Assembly (NCBI RefSeq): GCF_003351025.1
Contig: NZ_QPCG01000005.1
Span: forward strand, 1 to 64,000
Source of the DNA: Mucilaginibacter endophyticus
GTDB lineage: Bacteria > Bacteroidota > Bacteroidia > Sphingobacteriales > Sphingobacteriaceae
Length of the DNA: 64,000 bases
Direction: 5' to 3'
Position numbers and translations under genes: made by a program. Of the stretch, positions 35,637 through 43,561 are shown piece by piece (within the stretch, counting starts at the first letter, position 1; each line of letters begins with the position of its first letter). The notes under the pieces are model-generated. The model did no database searches and was not told the DNA's origin. It worked only from the letters and a program-made list of their open reading frames with translations.

Positions 35637-36096
35637 TTAATCAGTTTGTTTGTTGAGTTAGGGCAACAAATTTTGTTTATTAAATCAGACACTATGTCTA
35701 TTGTGCTCTACAAAACTATTTATATTTTTTAAATTTGCAAATAAAAGTGCCTTATTTTTCGAAAAATATAAAAAAGTGCTTTTTATTACACATCAATTTA
35801 ATAAGCAGGCTCTTGTACGTTTAACAATGTAATTTGGTTGTAATTATTTTTTAGCATTCAGATAACAACAACCCTCTATAAACTTCATAAAACGATAATT
35901 TATTGCCTGGGGCGTGAGTTTTTTTAAGTTTAATTTTACCGAATGTTGCTATGCAAGGCCTATAATTGTGCGATTTACACGTTTTAAACACCGCCCTGGG
36001 CCACCAAATAAAATTTTGCAACAATTTGCTTGAGGTTTCGATATTTTGCAGGATATAATTAGATTTGCGCTTTACTCCAAAAAGGTTGTTTAATAC
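35637..36096. other. Divergent intergenic region upstream of pdhA
   Basis: 460 bp, AT-rich. A TAGATTTG -7 element at 36060-36067 lies 29 bp before the pdhA ATG, with a TTCG in place of TTTG 19 bp upstream. An AAGTGC-flanked hairpin near 35745-35785 may serve the other gene. No RNA gene was seen. Confidence 0.5.
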
Positions 36097-37092
36097 ATGA
36101 GTTCAATCGAAATAAACAAGGACACCTACCTGATGTGGTACGAACAGATGCTGTTAATGCGTAGGTTCGAAGAAAAAACAGGACAATTATACGGACAACA
36201 AAAAATCAGGGGCTTTTGCCACTTGTACATTGGGCAGGAGGCTGTTTTGGCCGGAGCTATGTCTGTAATTAAACCTGAAGACAGTTTGATCACCGCATAC
36301 CGCGATCACGCTCACGCGCTTGCTAAAGGTGTAACTCCAAACGCCATTATGGCCGAGATGTATGGTAAAGTTACCGGTTGCTCAAAGGGCAAAGGTGGCT
36401 CTATGCACATGTTTGATAAGGAAAAGAATTTTTATGGTGGCCACGGTATCGTAGGCGGTCAGGTACCACTGGGTGCCGGTATTGCTTTTGCCGAAAAATA
36501 TAAAGGTACCGAGTTTGTGAACATCGCCTACATGGGTGATGGTGCTGTACGCCAGGGTGCACTTACCGAAACTTTTAACATGGCTGCGCTTTGGAAACTA
36601 CCTGTAATTTTTGTTTGCGAAAACAATGGTTACGCCATGGGTACTTCTGTTGAGCGTACTACAGCTCAAACTGATATTTATAAATTAGGTTTGCCATACG
36701 GTATCCCTTCATCAGCTGTTGATGGTATGGATCCGGCTGCTGTACACGTAGCAATGGATGAAGCCGTTCAGCGTGCACGTGCAGGCGAAGGCCCAACTTT
36801 CCTTGAAATGCGTACTTATCGCTTCAAAGGTCACTCTATGTCCGATCCGCAAAAGTATCGTACTAAAGAGGAGTTGGAAAGCTACAAAGCAAAAGACCCT
36901 ATCGAAAGCGTTAAACAAACTATCCTTACAGAAAAATATGCTGATGAAGCATGGTTTGACGAAATGGACGCTAAGATCAAAGCTATAGTTGACGAGGCTG
37001 TTAAATTTGCAGAAGAGTCGCCATGGCCGGATGCTTCTGAATTATATACCGATGTATATGTTCAGGAAGATTACCCTTACATCAGGGACTAA
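36097..37092 (+). CDS. pdhA: Pyruvate dehydrogenase E1 component, alpha subunit
   Basis: 331 residues. The thiamine-diphosphate motif runs from GDGAVRQGALTETFNMAALW to CENNGYAMGT. The phosphorylation-loop region RFKGHSMSDPQKYRTKEE is typical of E1-alpha. It needs an E1-beta partner (pdhB), which is not in this window. E2 (pdhC) follows 137 bp later after a palindromic repeat. Confidence 0.96.
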   Translation: MSSIEINKDTYLMWYEQMLLMRRFEEKTGQLYGQQKIRGFCHLYIGQEAVLAGAMSVIKPEDSLITAYRDHAHALAKGVTPNAIMAEMYGKVTGCSKGKGGSMHMFDKEKNFYGGHGIVGGQVPLGAGIAFAEKYKGTEFVNIAYMGDGAVRQGALTETFNMAALWKLPVIFVCENNGYAMGTSVERTTAQTDIYKLGLPYGIPSSAVDGMDPAAVHVAMDEAVQRARAGEGPTFLEMRTYRFKGHSMSDPQKYRTKEELESYKAKDPIESVKQTILTEKYADEAWFDEMDAKIKAIVDEAVKFAEESPWPDASELYTDVYVQEDYPYIRD

Positions 37093-37190
37093 GTTTTAAG
37101 TCGAAAGTACTAAGTCGAGGGTCTATAGTATTGGTAGTCGGATAAAGACTTCAGACTAAAAACTTCAGACTTTAGACTTCTCGCTAAGAA
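37093..37190. repeat. AAGTCGAAAGT-type palindromic repeat between pdhA and pdhC
   Basis: AAGTCGAAAGT and AAGTCGAGGGTC on the left face AGACTTCAGACT, ACTTCAGACTTTAGACTT on the right, forming an imperfect hairpin. It resembles the element at 13459-13611. Confidence 0.6.
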
Positions 37191-37229
37191 GAGACTATAT
37201 TTATACTGAATTTATAATACTATTAATAT

Positions 37230-38885
37230 ATGGCCGAAGTAGTAAAAATGCCTAAGATGAGCGATACCATGACCGAAGGGGTATTGGCTAAATGGCATAA
37301 AAAAGTTGGCGATAAGGTTAAATCTGGCGATGTACTGGCCGAGATTGAAACCGATAAAGCTACCATGGATTTTGAATCGTACCAGGATGGCACATTGCTG
37401 TATATAGGTATACAGGAAGGTGCTGCTGCTCCGGTTGATGCTGTAATTGCCATTTTAGGTAAAGAAGGCGAAGATTACAAATCTTTACTTGATCAGGCTG
37501 GCAGCGGCGCTGCTGCTAAACCGGCCGAAGAAGCTGCTCCTGTAGCTGATAAAGCACCTGCCGCTACTCCGGCACCAGCCGCTCCAAAGGTTGATTTGTC
37601 AAGCATCCCGGCTACGGTTATCCGTATGCCGTTATTGAGTGACACCATGACCGAGGGTACCATTGAGAAATGGAACTTTAAAGTTGGCGATAAAGTAAAA
37701 GCTGATGATTCACTGGCTGATGTGGCTACCGATAAGGCTACCATGGAAGTTGTGGGCTATGAGGCTGGTACCTTATTATATATAGGTGTTAAAGAAGGCG
37801 AAGCCGCTAAAGTGAATGATATCATTGCTATAGTAGGTAAAGAAGGTACCGACATTACTCCGTTATTACAGGATGGTGGTTCGGCTCCTGCTGCCGAGGC
37901 TGCACCTGCTGCTGAAGCTAAAGCCGGGGAGACTGCACCTGCTGCTGCCACTGAAGCTTCTGCTACTGATGACGATAGCCGCGTAAAAGCATCGCCGCTT
38001 GCACGTAAAATAGCTAAAGATAAAGGCATCAATCTTAATGATGTAAAAGGTAGCGCTGAAGGCGGCCGTATCATCAAAAAGGATGTTGAGGAATATACAC
38101 CATCTGCTAAACCGGCTGCAGCTCCTGCAACCGAAGCTGCTCCGGCTGCTGCATCTGCACCTGCTGCAAAAGCGCCTATCGTATTGCCAACCTTTACAGG
38201 CGAAGAGAAATTTAGCGAAAGACCGGTTACTCAAATGCGTAAAGCCATCAGCCGCCGCTTAAGCGAAAGCTTGTTTACTGCTCCGCATTTCTATGTAACC
38301 ATGACCATTGATATGGATCAGGCAATTGCTGCCCGTACCCGTATGAATGAGATTGCCCCGGTTAAAATTTCATTTAATGATTTTGTTGTTAAAGCTTGTG
38401 CTGTAGCCTTAAGGCAACACCCTGCTATCAACTCATCATTCCTGGGTGATAAGATCCGCACTAACGAACACGTTCACATCGGCGTTGCTGTTGCTGTTGA
38501 CGAAGGTTTATTGGTTCCGGTTATCAAATTTGCCGATGGTAAATCATTAAGTCACATTTCGGTTGAAGTGAAAGACTTTGCCGGCAAAGCAAAATCTAAA
38601 AAACTGCAGCCAAACGAAATGGAAGGTTCAACTTTCACCATTTCAAACCTTGGTATGTTTGGTGTTGACGAGTTTACTGCTATCATTAACACACCTAACG
38701 CTTGTATCCTTGCTGTAAGCGGTATCCAGGCTGTTCCGGTTGTTAAAAATGGTGCGGTAGTACCTGGCAACCTTATGAAGGTTACCCTGAGTGCCGATCA
38801 CCGTGTGGTTGATGGTGCTACAGCTGCGGCCTTCCTGCAAACATTAAAACAATTATTAGAAGAGCCAGTAAGGCTGCTGATATAA
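37230..38885 (+). CDS. pdhC: Dihydrolipoamide acetyltransferase (E2) of pyruvate dehydrogenase
   Basis: 551 residues. Two lipoyl domains carry the lipoylated Lys in ETDKATMDFE (about residue 43) and VATDKATMEVV (about 173). Ala/Pro-rich linkers join them to an E3-binding domain (ASPLARKIAKDKGINLNDVK) and the catalytic domain with SADHRVVDGATAAAFL. It transfers the acetyl group from E1 to CoA at the core of the complex. It forms a unit with pdhA; the missing pdhB must be elsewhere. Confidence 0.96.
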   Translation: MAEVVKMPKMSDTMTEGVLAKWHKKVGDKVKSGDVLAEIETDKATMDFESYQDGTLLYIGIQEGAAAPVDAVIAILGKEGEDYKSLLDQAGSGAAAKPAEEAAPVADKAPAATPAPAAPKVDLSSIPATVIRMPLLSDTMTEGTIEKWNFKVGDKVKADDSLADVATDKATMEVVGYEAGTLLYIGVKEGEAAKVNDIIAIVGKEGTDITPLLQDGGSAPAAEAAPAAEAKAGETAPAAATEASATDDDSRVKASPLARKIAKDKGINLNDVKGSAEGGRIIKKDVEEYTPSAKPAAAPATEAAPAAASAPAAKAPIVLPTFTGEEKFSERPVTQMRKAISRRLSESLFTAPHFYVTMTIDMDQAIAARTRMNEIAPVKISFNDFVVKACAVALRQHPAINSSFLGDKIRTNEHVHIGVAVAVDEGLLVPVIKFADGKSLSHISVEVKDFAGKAKSKKLQPNEMEGSTFTISNLGMFGVDEFTAIINTPNACILAVSGIQAVPVVKNGAVVPGNLMKVTLSADHRVVDGATAAAFLQTLKQLLEEPVRLLI

Positions 38886-38921
38886 TTATTTCGGATATCG
38901 GATTTTCGATTTCGGATTTGG

Positions 38922-38955
38922 AAAAGCGATGGGTTTAGGCTCATCGCTTTTTTTA
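38922..38955 (+). terminator. Terminator of the pdhA-pdhC unit
   Basis: AAAAGCGATG pairs with CATCGCTTTT, followed by a T run. It lies 36 bp past the pdhC stop. Confidence 0.82.
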
Positions 38956-38979
38956 TGGCTTCATATCATTACTAACACC

Positions 38980-39024
38980 ATGTCATTGCGAGCTCAGTTC
39001 CTTGCCGACTCCTCGCAATGACAT
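38980..39024. repeat. Dispersed palindromic repeat A, short copy
   Basis: ATGTCATTGCGAG and CTCGCAATGACAT termini with only about 19 bp between, lacking the inner ATCTCGTAGC pair seen in the copies at 31590 and 41972. It is an internal-deletion form. Confidence 0.82.
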
Positions 39025-39121
39025 GGTTTTATTAACGGCATTCAATGTCTGCAAAAAATGACATAATGACCTAATGGCTTCAATGACCTTTATATTGTAT
39101 ATTCACAGCAAATTTTGATGT

Positions 39122-39547
39122 ATGACACTTTATAGCTTTTTTAAGGAATTCCATTCCGGTTTCAGGTACATTGTTATTGTATTGGTATTGCTGGCCCTTG
39201 TACGCGCATTTATGGGCTGGCTGGGTAAAAAACCTTATGGCGAGGGTAACCGCAAGCTTAACCTGTTTGCGATGATTTCGGTGCATACGCAGTTTTTGCT
39301 GGGCATCATCCTGTTTTTTATTAGCCCGATGGTGCAGTTTAGCAAGGATACCATGAAAAATCCTATCACCCGTTACTTTACGGTTGAACACTGGGTTATT
39401 ATGCTTATCGCTATCGCGCTGATCACCATTGGTCATAGCAAATCAAAGAAAGCGGCATTGCCAGAAGCTAAGCATAAAGCGATCGCTATCTTTTATTTGA
39501 TCGGAATTATACTGATTTCGGTAGGTATAATGCTTATTCCACAGTAA
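39122..39547 (+). CDS. Four-helix membrane protein with conserved histidines
   Basis: 141 residues, four hydrophobic helices (about 14-31, 46-66, 86-105, 118-138). His residues near membrane ends (EFHSGFRY, SVHTQFLLG, VEHWVIML, GHSKSKK) suggest a small b-type cytochrome or haem-linked fold; some related proteins are labelled cytochrome B. Haem binding is inference. It lies between the pdh unit and the trp leader. Confidence 0.75.
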   Translation: MTLYSFFKEFHSGFRYIVIVLVLLALVRAFMGWLGKKPYGEGNRKLNLFAMISVHTQFLLGIILFFISPMVQFSKDTMKNPITRYFTVEHWVIMLIAIALITIGHSKSKKAALPEAKHKAIAIFYLIGIILISVGIMLIPQ

Positions 39548-39594
39548 TTCTACGTAGCTAATAGGATTTAGCAAATAAATAATTTCACAAAAAA

Positions 39595-39624
39595 TTTGAC
39601 AATTCAAATTTCTTTATAAATTTG
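39595..39624 (+). promoter_or_regulatory. trp operon promoter
   Basis: TTTG at 39595-39598, 18-bp spacer, TAAATTTG at 39617-39624. The -7 element ends 8 bp before the leader-peptide ATG at 39633, so the 5' untranslated part would be only a few bases. Confidence 0.78.
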
Positions 39625-39632
39625 TGACCGCG

Positions 39633-39701
39633 ATGATTAAAAACACACATAAAAACAGCTGGTGGCACCAATTAAATTGGCAGCCGGCTCGCGCGTTTTG
39701 A
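39633..39701 (+). CDS. trpL: trp leader peptide (22 aa)
   Basis: A 22-codon frame: starts MIKNTHKNSWWHQLN, continues WQPARAF, then TGA. Trp codons at positions 10, 11 and 16 are a strong excess for 22 residues. A hairpin GGC-A-CCAA/TTGG-CA-GCC (39664-39685) covers the Trp codons, and an attenuator follows at 39738. It fits ribosome-mediated attenuation: stalling at UGG when Trp-tRNA is low prevents the terminator. It resembles the described Bacteroid-trp leader type. Confidence 0.85.
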   Translation: MIKNTHKNSWWHQLNWQPARAF

Positions 39702-39737
39702 TCAGAGACAACCTAATCAATTGTGAACCTAAATAGG

Positions 39738-39771
39738 AAACCCGGCGACCCCAATTCGCCGGGTTTTTTTT
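39738..39771 (+). terminator. trp attenuator terminator
   Basis: AAACCCGGCGA (39738-39748) pairs with TCGCCGGGTTT (39756-39766), followed by further Ts, 25 bp before trpE. A competing antiterminator may use GCCGG in the leader (39683-39687) pairing with CCGGC (39742-39746). Confidence 0.88.
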
Positions 39772-39796
39772 GTTTTAAGACATTTAAAAAATAAAC

Positions 39797-41206
39797 ATGA
39801 GCACATTTAAAATTACTACCACTTATAAAAAGCTACTGGCCGATACCACTACGCCGGTTAGCATTTACCTTCGCTTGCGCGACGTATTTCCCAACTCGCT
39901 GTTGCTGGAAAGTTCTGACTACCACAGCCGCGAAAACAGCACCAGCTACATTTGCTGCGAACCATTAAGCGGCATAGTGCTGAATAATGGCGTGCTAAAA
40001 AAGCAATACCCCGATGGCAGCCATGAAACCCATGAGCCCGGCACGTTTGAGCTGATAGAACAGATCAACAGTTTCATCGGCAGCTTTGAAACTGACTCGT
40101 TGCCGCTAAAAATGATCACCAATGGTTTGTTCGGCTATTTTACCCATGAGGCGGTTGAACATTATGAAACCATCAAACTAAAGCAAAGCGATAATACCGA
40201 TCGTAAAATACCGGTAATGCAGTACCATATCTACAGGTACATCATCGCTATCGACCACTTTAAGAACGAACTCTACATCTTCCACAACCAGCCTGAAGGC
40301 GCTCCAACCAATGGCGGTATCGAAAAACTGGAATACCTCATCAAAAACAAAAACTTTCCCGAATACAGCTTCAAAAGTAACGGCGATGAAAAATCAAACC
40401 TCACCGGCGATGAGTTTATTGCTATAGTAGAGAAAATGAAGCAGCATATTTACCGTGGCGATGTTTTCCAGATAGTGCCTTCAAGAGCTTTTTCGCGCAC
40501 TTTCCTGGGCGATGAATTTAATGTTTACCGTGCCCTGCGTTCCATCAATCCATCGCCATACCTGTTTTATTTTGACTTTGGCGATTTCCGGATCTTCGGT
40601 TCATCGCCGGAGGCACAGATCACCATAAAAAATAATGTAGCCAATATTTTTCCGATAGCAGGAACATTTAAACGCAGCGGCGACGACGAGAAAGACGCCG
40701 AACTGGCCCGTAACCTGGAGAATGACCCAAAAGAATCGGCAGAACATGTTATGCTGGTTGACCTGGCCCGTAACGACCTGAGCCGTCATTGTGAAAATGT
40801 AACGGTTAAAGCCTTTAAAGAGGTACAGTACTATTCACATCTTATCCACCTGGTATCGCACGTAAGCGGTAAGCTTAAACCCGGCGCATCGGCATTTAAA
40901 GTAGTAGCTGATACATATCCTGCAGGTACGCTGAGCGGCGCTCCCAAATACCGCGCTATGGAAATTATCGACGAAAATGAAAATATTAAACGCAGCTTCT
41001 ACAGCGGCGCGATAGGTTTCCTTGGGTTTAATGGTGACTTTAACCATGCCATTATGATCCGCTCATTCCTGAGCAAGAATAACACTTTACATTACCAGGC
41101 AGGTGCAGGCATTGTAGCCGGCTCTATACCCGAAAGCGAACTGAGGGAGGTTGATACCAAGATCTCGGCCTTGCGCAGGGCTTTTGAGTTGGCGGAGGAG
41201 TTGTAG
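39797..41206 (+). CDS. trpE: Anthranilate synthase component I
   Basis: 469 residues. The Trp feedback-binding element LLLESSD is at about 35-41. Chorismate-binding core motifs include GDVFQIVPSRAFSR, GSSPEAQ, LVDLARNDLSRHC and YPAGTLSGAPKYRAMEII. With TrpG it converts chorismate and glutamine to anthranilate. It is first in the operon under attenuator control and probably also feedback inhibited. Confidence 0.96.
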   Translation: MSTFKITTTYKKLLADTTTPVSIYLRLRDVFPNSLLLESSDYHSRENSTSYICCEPLSGIVLNNGVLKKQYPDGSHETHEPGTFELIEQINSFIGSFETDSLPLKMITNGLFGYFTHEAVEHYETIKLKQSDNTDRKIPVMQYHIYRYIIAIDHFKNELYIFHNQPEGAPTNGGIEKLEYLIKNKNFPEYSFKSNGDEKSNLTGDEFIAIVEKMKQHIYRGDVFQIVPSRAFSRTFLGDEFNVYRALRSINPSPYLFYFDFGDFRIFGSSPEAQITIKNNVANIFPIAGTFKRSGDDEKDAELARNLENDPKESAEHVMLVDLARNDLSRHCENVTVKAFKEVQYYSHLIHLVSHVSGKLKPGASAFKVVADTYPAGTLSGAPKYRAMEIIDENENIKRSFYSGAIGFLGFNGDFNHAIMIRSFLSKNNTLHYQAGAGIVAGSIPESELREVDTKISALRRAFELAEEL

Positions 41207-41210
41207 GTTA

Positions 41211-41348
41211 CGCCCCCTAACCCCCTAAAGGGGGAACAATGGTGGACAAAGAAGTTATATAGATATACAGATAGTTTTAAGATAAAAATACAATGAACGA
41301 AAATACAAATACTAATCAAGGCACCCCCTTTAGGGGGCGGGGGGGGCG
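41211..41348. repeat. Inverted-repeat element spanning the trpE-trpG junction
   Basis: Left arm CGCCCCCTAACCCCCTAAAG (41211 on) and right arm CCCCCTTTAGGGGGCGG (ending near 41348) are inverted relatives of a C5/G5 repeat. The right arm lies inside the trpG reading frame, and the trpG start codon (41293) lies between the arms. Confidence 0.8.
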
Positions 41349-41913
41349 AATCCTAATAATAGACAATTACGATTCCTTTACCTATAACCTGGTGCATTTG
41401 GTTAATGAGCTTGGTCTGGAGTGCGAGGTTTGGAGGAATGATCAGTTTGCCATTGAAGATGTGGATACTTTTGATAAAATCATCCTTTCGCCGGGACCTG
41501 GTATTCCCTCTGAAGCAGGCTTATTGCTGGATGTGATAGAAAAATATGCCCCTACTAAAAGCATATTTGGCGTATGCCTTGGGCAGCAGGCCATTGCCGA
41601 AGCATTTGGCGGCAGTTTGTACAATCTTAACCAGCCGATGCACGGTATAGCAACGCCTATAAAAGTCACCGATGGAGAAGAAGAGCTTTTTGCCGGTTTG
41701 CCCGAAAGTTTTAAAGTTGGCCGTTACCACTCGTGGGTGGTAAGTGGTAATGATCTGCCCGATTCATTACAGGTTACTGCCATTGATGAGGCCGATAATT
41801 CGATCATGGCGCTTAGGCATAAGCAATATGACGTAAGGGGCGTACAGTTTCACCCCGAATCAATCCTGACCGATTTTGGGAAAGAAATGATGCAAAACTG
41901 GCTAAAGGCTTAG
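41293..41913 (+). CDS. trpG: Anthranilate synthase component II (glutamine amidotransferase)
   Basis: 206 residues. Class I glutaminase with nucleophile Cys in FGVCLGQQAIAEAFGG and His/Glu in VQFHPESILTDFG. The family normally begins (M)ILIIDNYDSFTYNL; here 19 extra residues (MNENTNTNQGTPFRGRGGR) precede this, the last ten encoded by a repeat arm with a G8 run (41339-41346). No other start codon is close to ILIIDNYD, so the extended start is needed. It supplies ammonia to TrpE. Confidence 0.94.
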   Translation: MNENTNTNQGTPFRGRGGRILIIDNYDSFTYNLVHLVNELGLECEVWRNDQFAIEDVDTFDKIILSPGPGIPSEAGLLLDVIEKYAPTKSIFGVCLGQQAIAEAFGGSLYNLNQPMHGIATPIKVTDGEEELFAGLPESFKVGRYHSWVVSGNDLPDSLQVTAIDEADNSIMALRHKQYDVRGVQFHPESILTDFGKEMMQNWLKA

Positions 41914-41971
41914 TTTTAAGGAATTATGATAACTTTGTTTTCTTTGATTATTAAAGAAATAAATCTATAAT

Positions 41972-42076
41972 ATGTCATTGCGAGCGATAGCGTGGCAATC
42001 TCGTAGCATGAAAAGCAAACATGCGAGTAGTTCTACAGGGACAGCTACGAGATTGCTTCGTACCTCGCAATGACAT
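41972..42076. repeat. Dispersed palindromic repeat A, copy 3
   Basis: 105 bp between trpG and trpC, with ATGTCATTGCGAG/CTCGCAATGACAT ends and inner GCAATCTCGTAGC/GCTACGAGATTGC. It sits where trpD is found in many related operons. Confidence 0.88.
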
Positions 42077-42097
42077 AAATATTAGTACTTCGATCAC

Positions 42098-42880
42098 ATG
42101 ACCATACTTGATAAAATAGTTGCCAATAAAAAAAGAGAAGTTGCTTCGGCAAAAAAACGCACATCGTATACTGTACTTGAAGAATCGGAATATTTTCACC
42201 GCGATACTCACTCATTTAAGGAGTTTTTGCTTGATCCGGCACGTACCGGTATCATAGCCGAGTTTAAGCGTAAATCGCCGTCAAAAGGTATCATTAACGA
42301 CAAAGTGAGGGTTAGCGCCGTTACTACCGATTACGCCGCTGCAGGCGCTTCTGCTCTTTCAGTTTTAACCGATCGCAATTTTTTCATGGGAAAAAAAGCT
42401 GACCTGGTAAAAGCCCGTTCGGTGAATAATATTCCTGTATTGCGCAAGGATTTTATGATAGATGAGTACCAGGTTATAGAGGCCAAGTCATTAGGCGCGG
42501 ATATCATCCTGCTTATAGCTGCCATACTTACCCCGGCCGAAATTGACAACCTTGCCAAACTGGCTAAAAGTTTAGGTTTAAATGTATTACTTGAGGTACA
42601 CAACCTTGAGGAACTTGAGCGCAGTATCAACCCTAACCTGGATGCTATCGGCGTAAACAACCGCAACCTTGCCGATTTTACCGTATCGGTGGAAACTTCA
42701 TATAAACTGGCCAAGCACATCCCTGCCGAGTTTATGAAGATTTCGGAAAGCGCCATTAGCGATCCGGAAACTATTCGCCATCTTAAGCTGGAAGGTTTTA
42801 ATGGCTTCCTTATTGGCGAAACCTTTATGAAGCAGCCTGACCCAGGACAAGCCATGCGCGATTTTGTTGCGTTGTTATAA
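42098..42880 (+). CDS. trpC: Indole-3-glycerol phosphate synthase
   Basis: 260 residues, TIM barrel. Catalytic and phosphate-binding motifs: IAEFKRKSPSKG, VLRKDFMIDEYQV, GVNNRNLADF, KISESAISDPE and GFLIGETFMKQ. It converts CdRP to indole-3-glycerol phosphate. No trpD, trpF, trpB or trpA is present in the window, so the rest of the pathway is elsewhere. Confidence 0.96.
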   Translation: MTILDKIVANKKREVASAKKRTSYTVLEESEYFHRDTHSFKEFLLDPARTGIIAEFKRKSPSKGIINDKVRVSAVTTDYAAAGASALSVLTDRNFFMGKKADLVKARSVNNIPVLRKDFMIDEYQVIEAKSLGADIILLIAAILTPAEIDNLAKLAKSLGLNVLLEVHNLEELERSINPNLDAIGVNNRNLADFTVSVETSYKLAKHIPAEFMKISESAISDPETIRHLKLEGFNGFLIGETFMKQPDPGQAMRDFVALL

Positions 42881-42906
42881 TTTTATAACCCGGTTAAAAC
42901 GATATC

Positions 42907-43302
42907 GTGTTTACAGAACAACAGTTAAAAGCAGCGCATGGCAAGGTGAAAACCGGAGCCGATTTCCCCCAATATATCAATGAAATAAAACAGCTTGGCT
43001 TGCTGAGATATGAATTTTGGGTTGATAATGGCCGCATCATCTATTATGGTGAAAATGATCATGTAATAAACAGCGAGCCTAAATATCCCTTGCTGGATAT
43101 AGCCAAAGATTCATCGCCCGAGCAATTGAAACATACCATAACCATTCATCAGCAAGGGCAAACAGATTTTATCACCTTTTGTAATCAGGCTGCCGAAGCC
43201 GGTGTTGAAAAATGGGTGATTGATACACAAAAGATGCTATGCAGCTACTACGATTTGGCTGGCCATAAACTGGTTGCTGAGCCTATTCCGCAAATAGCAT
43301 AA
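42907..43302 (+). CDS. DUF1398-family protein
   Basis: 131 residues from a GTG start; no ATG is available upstream. DUF1398 pattern: FTEQQLKAAHGKVKTGADFP, YINEIKQLGLLRYEFWV, and AAEAGVEKWVIDTQKMLCSY. Function unknown. It follows trpC by 26 bp and may be co-transcribed; a terminator follows. Confidence 0.88.
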   Translation: MFTEQQLKAAHGKVKTGADFPQYINEIKQLGLLRYEFWVDNGRIIYYGENDHVINSEPKYPLLDIAKDSSPEQLKHTITIHQQGQTDFITFCNQAAEAGVEKWVIDTQKMLCSYYDLAGHKLVAEPIPQIA

Positions 43303-43322
43303 AATACATCAGGATTGTTTTT

Positions 43323-43357
43323 AATGCCCGGTTAGGATATAGCCGGGCATTTTTTTT
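43323..43357 (+). terminator. Terminator at the end of the trp/DUF1398 unit
   Basis: AATGCCCGG pairs with CCGGGCATT, followed by eight Ts. Confidence 0.85.
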
Positions 43358-43561
43358 AACCAGAAATAGAAATAATTTCACAGGGGTTTCATTGTTCATT
43401 TTGTTCATGTTTTATCGAACATATTTCGGTATTTTACGTAAAAGGGCACACATCAATACCTGGCTGGCGTACAATGTCGTTATCTGCCAGCCCGAAAATC
43501 TGTGCTCAATAAGAGGCTTCTTTTAAAAAAGAAGGCTTGCTTGCGGTCACATTTATTGAGT

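Noticed and set aside
35637..36096. Long gap upstream of pdhA considered for a small RNA gene
   Set aside because: No hairpin with a T run on a consistent strand and no recognised RNA family; only a -7 element was supported.
36097..38885. Missing E1-beta gene as a sign of deletion between pdhA and pdhC
   Set aside because: Other Bacteroidetes are known to encode E1-beta away from pdhA-pdhC, so this is likely the normal arrangement.
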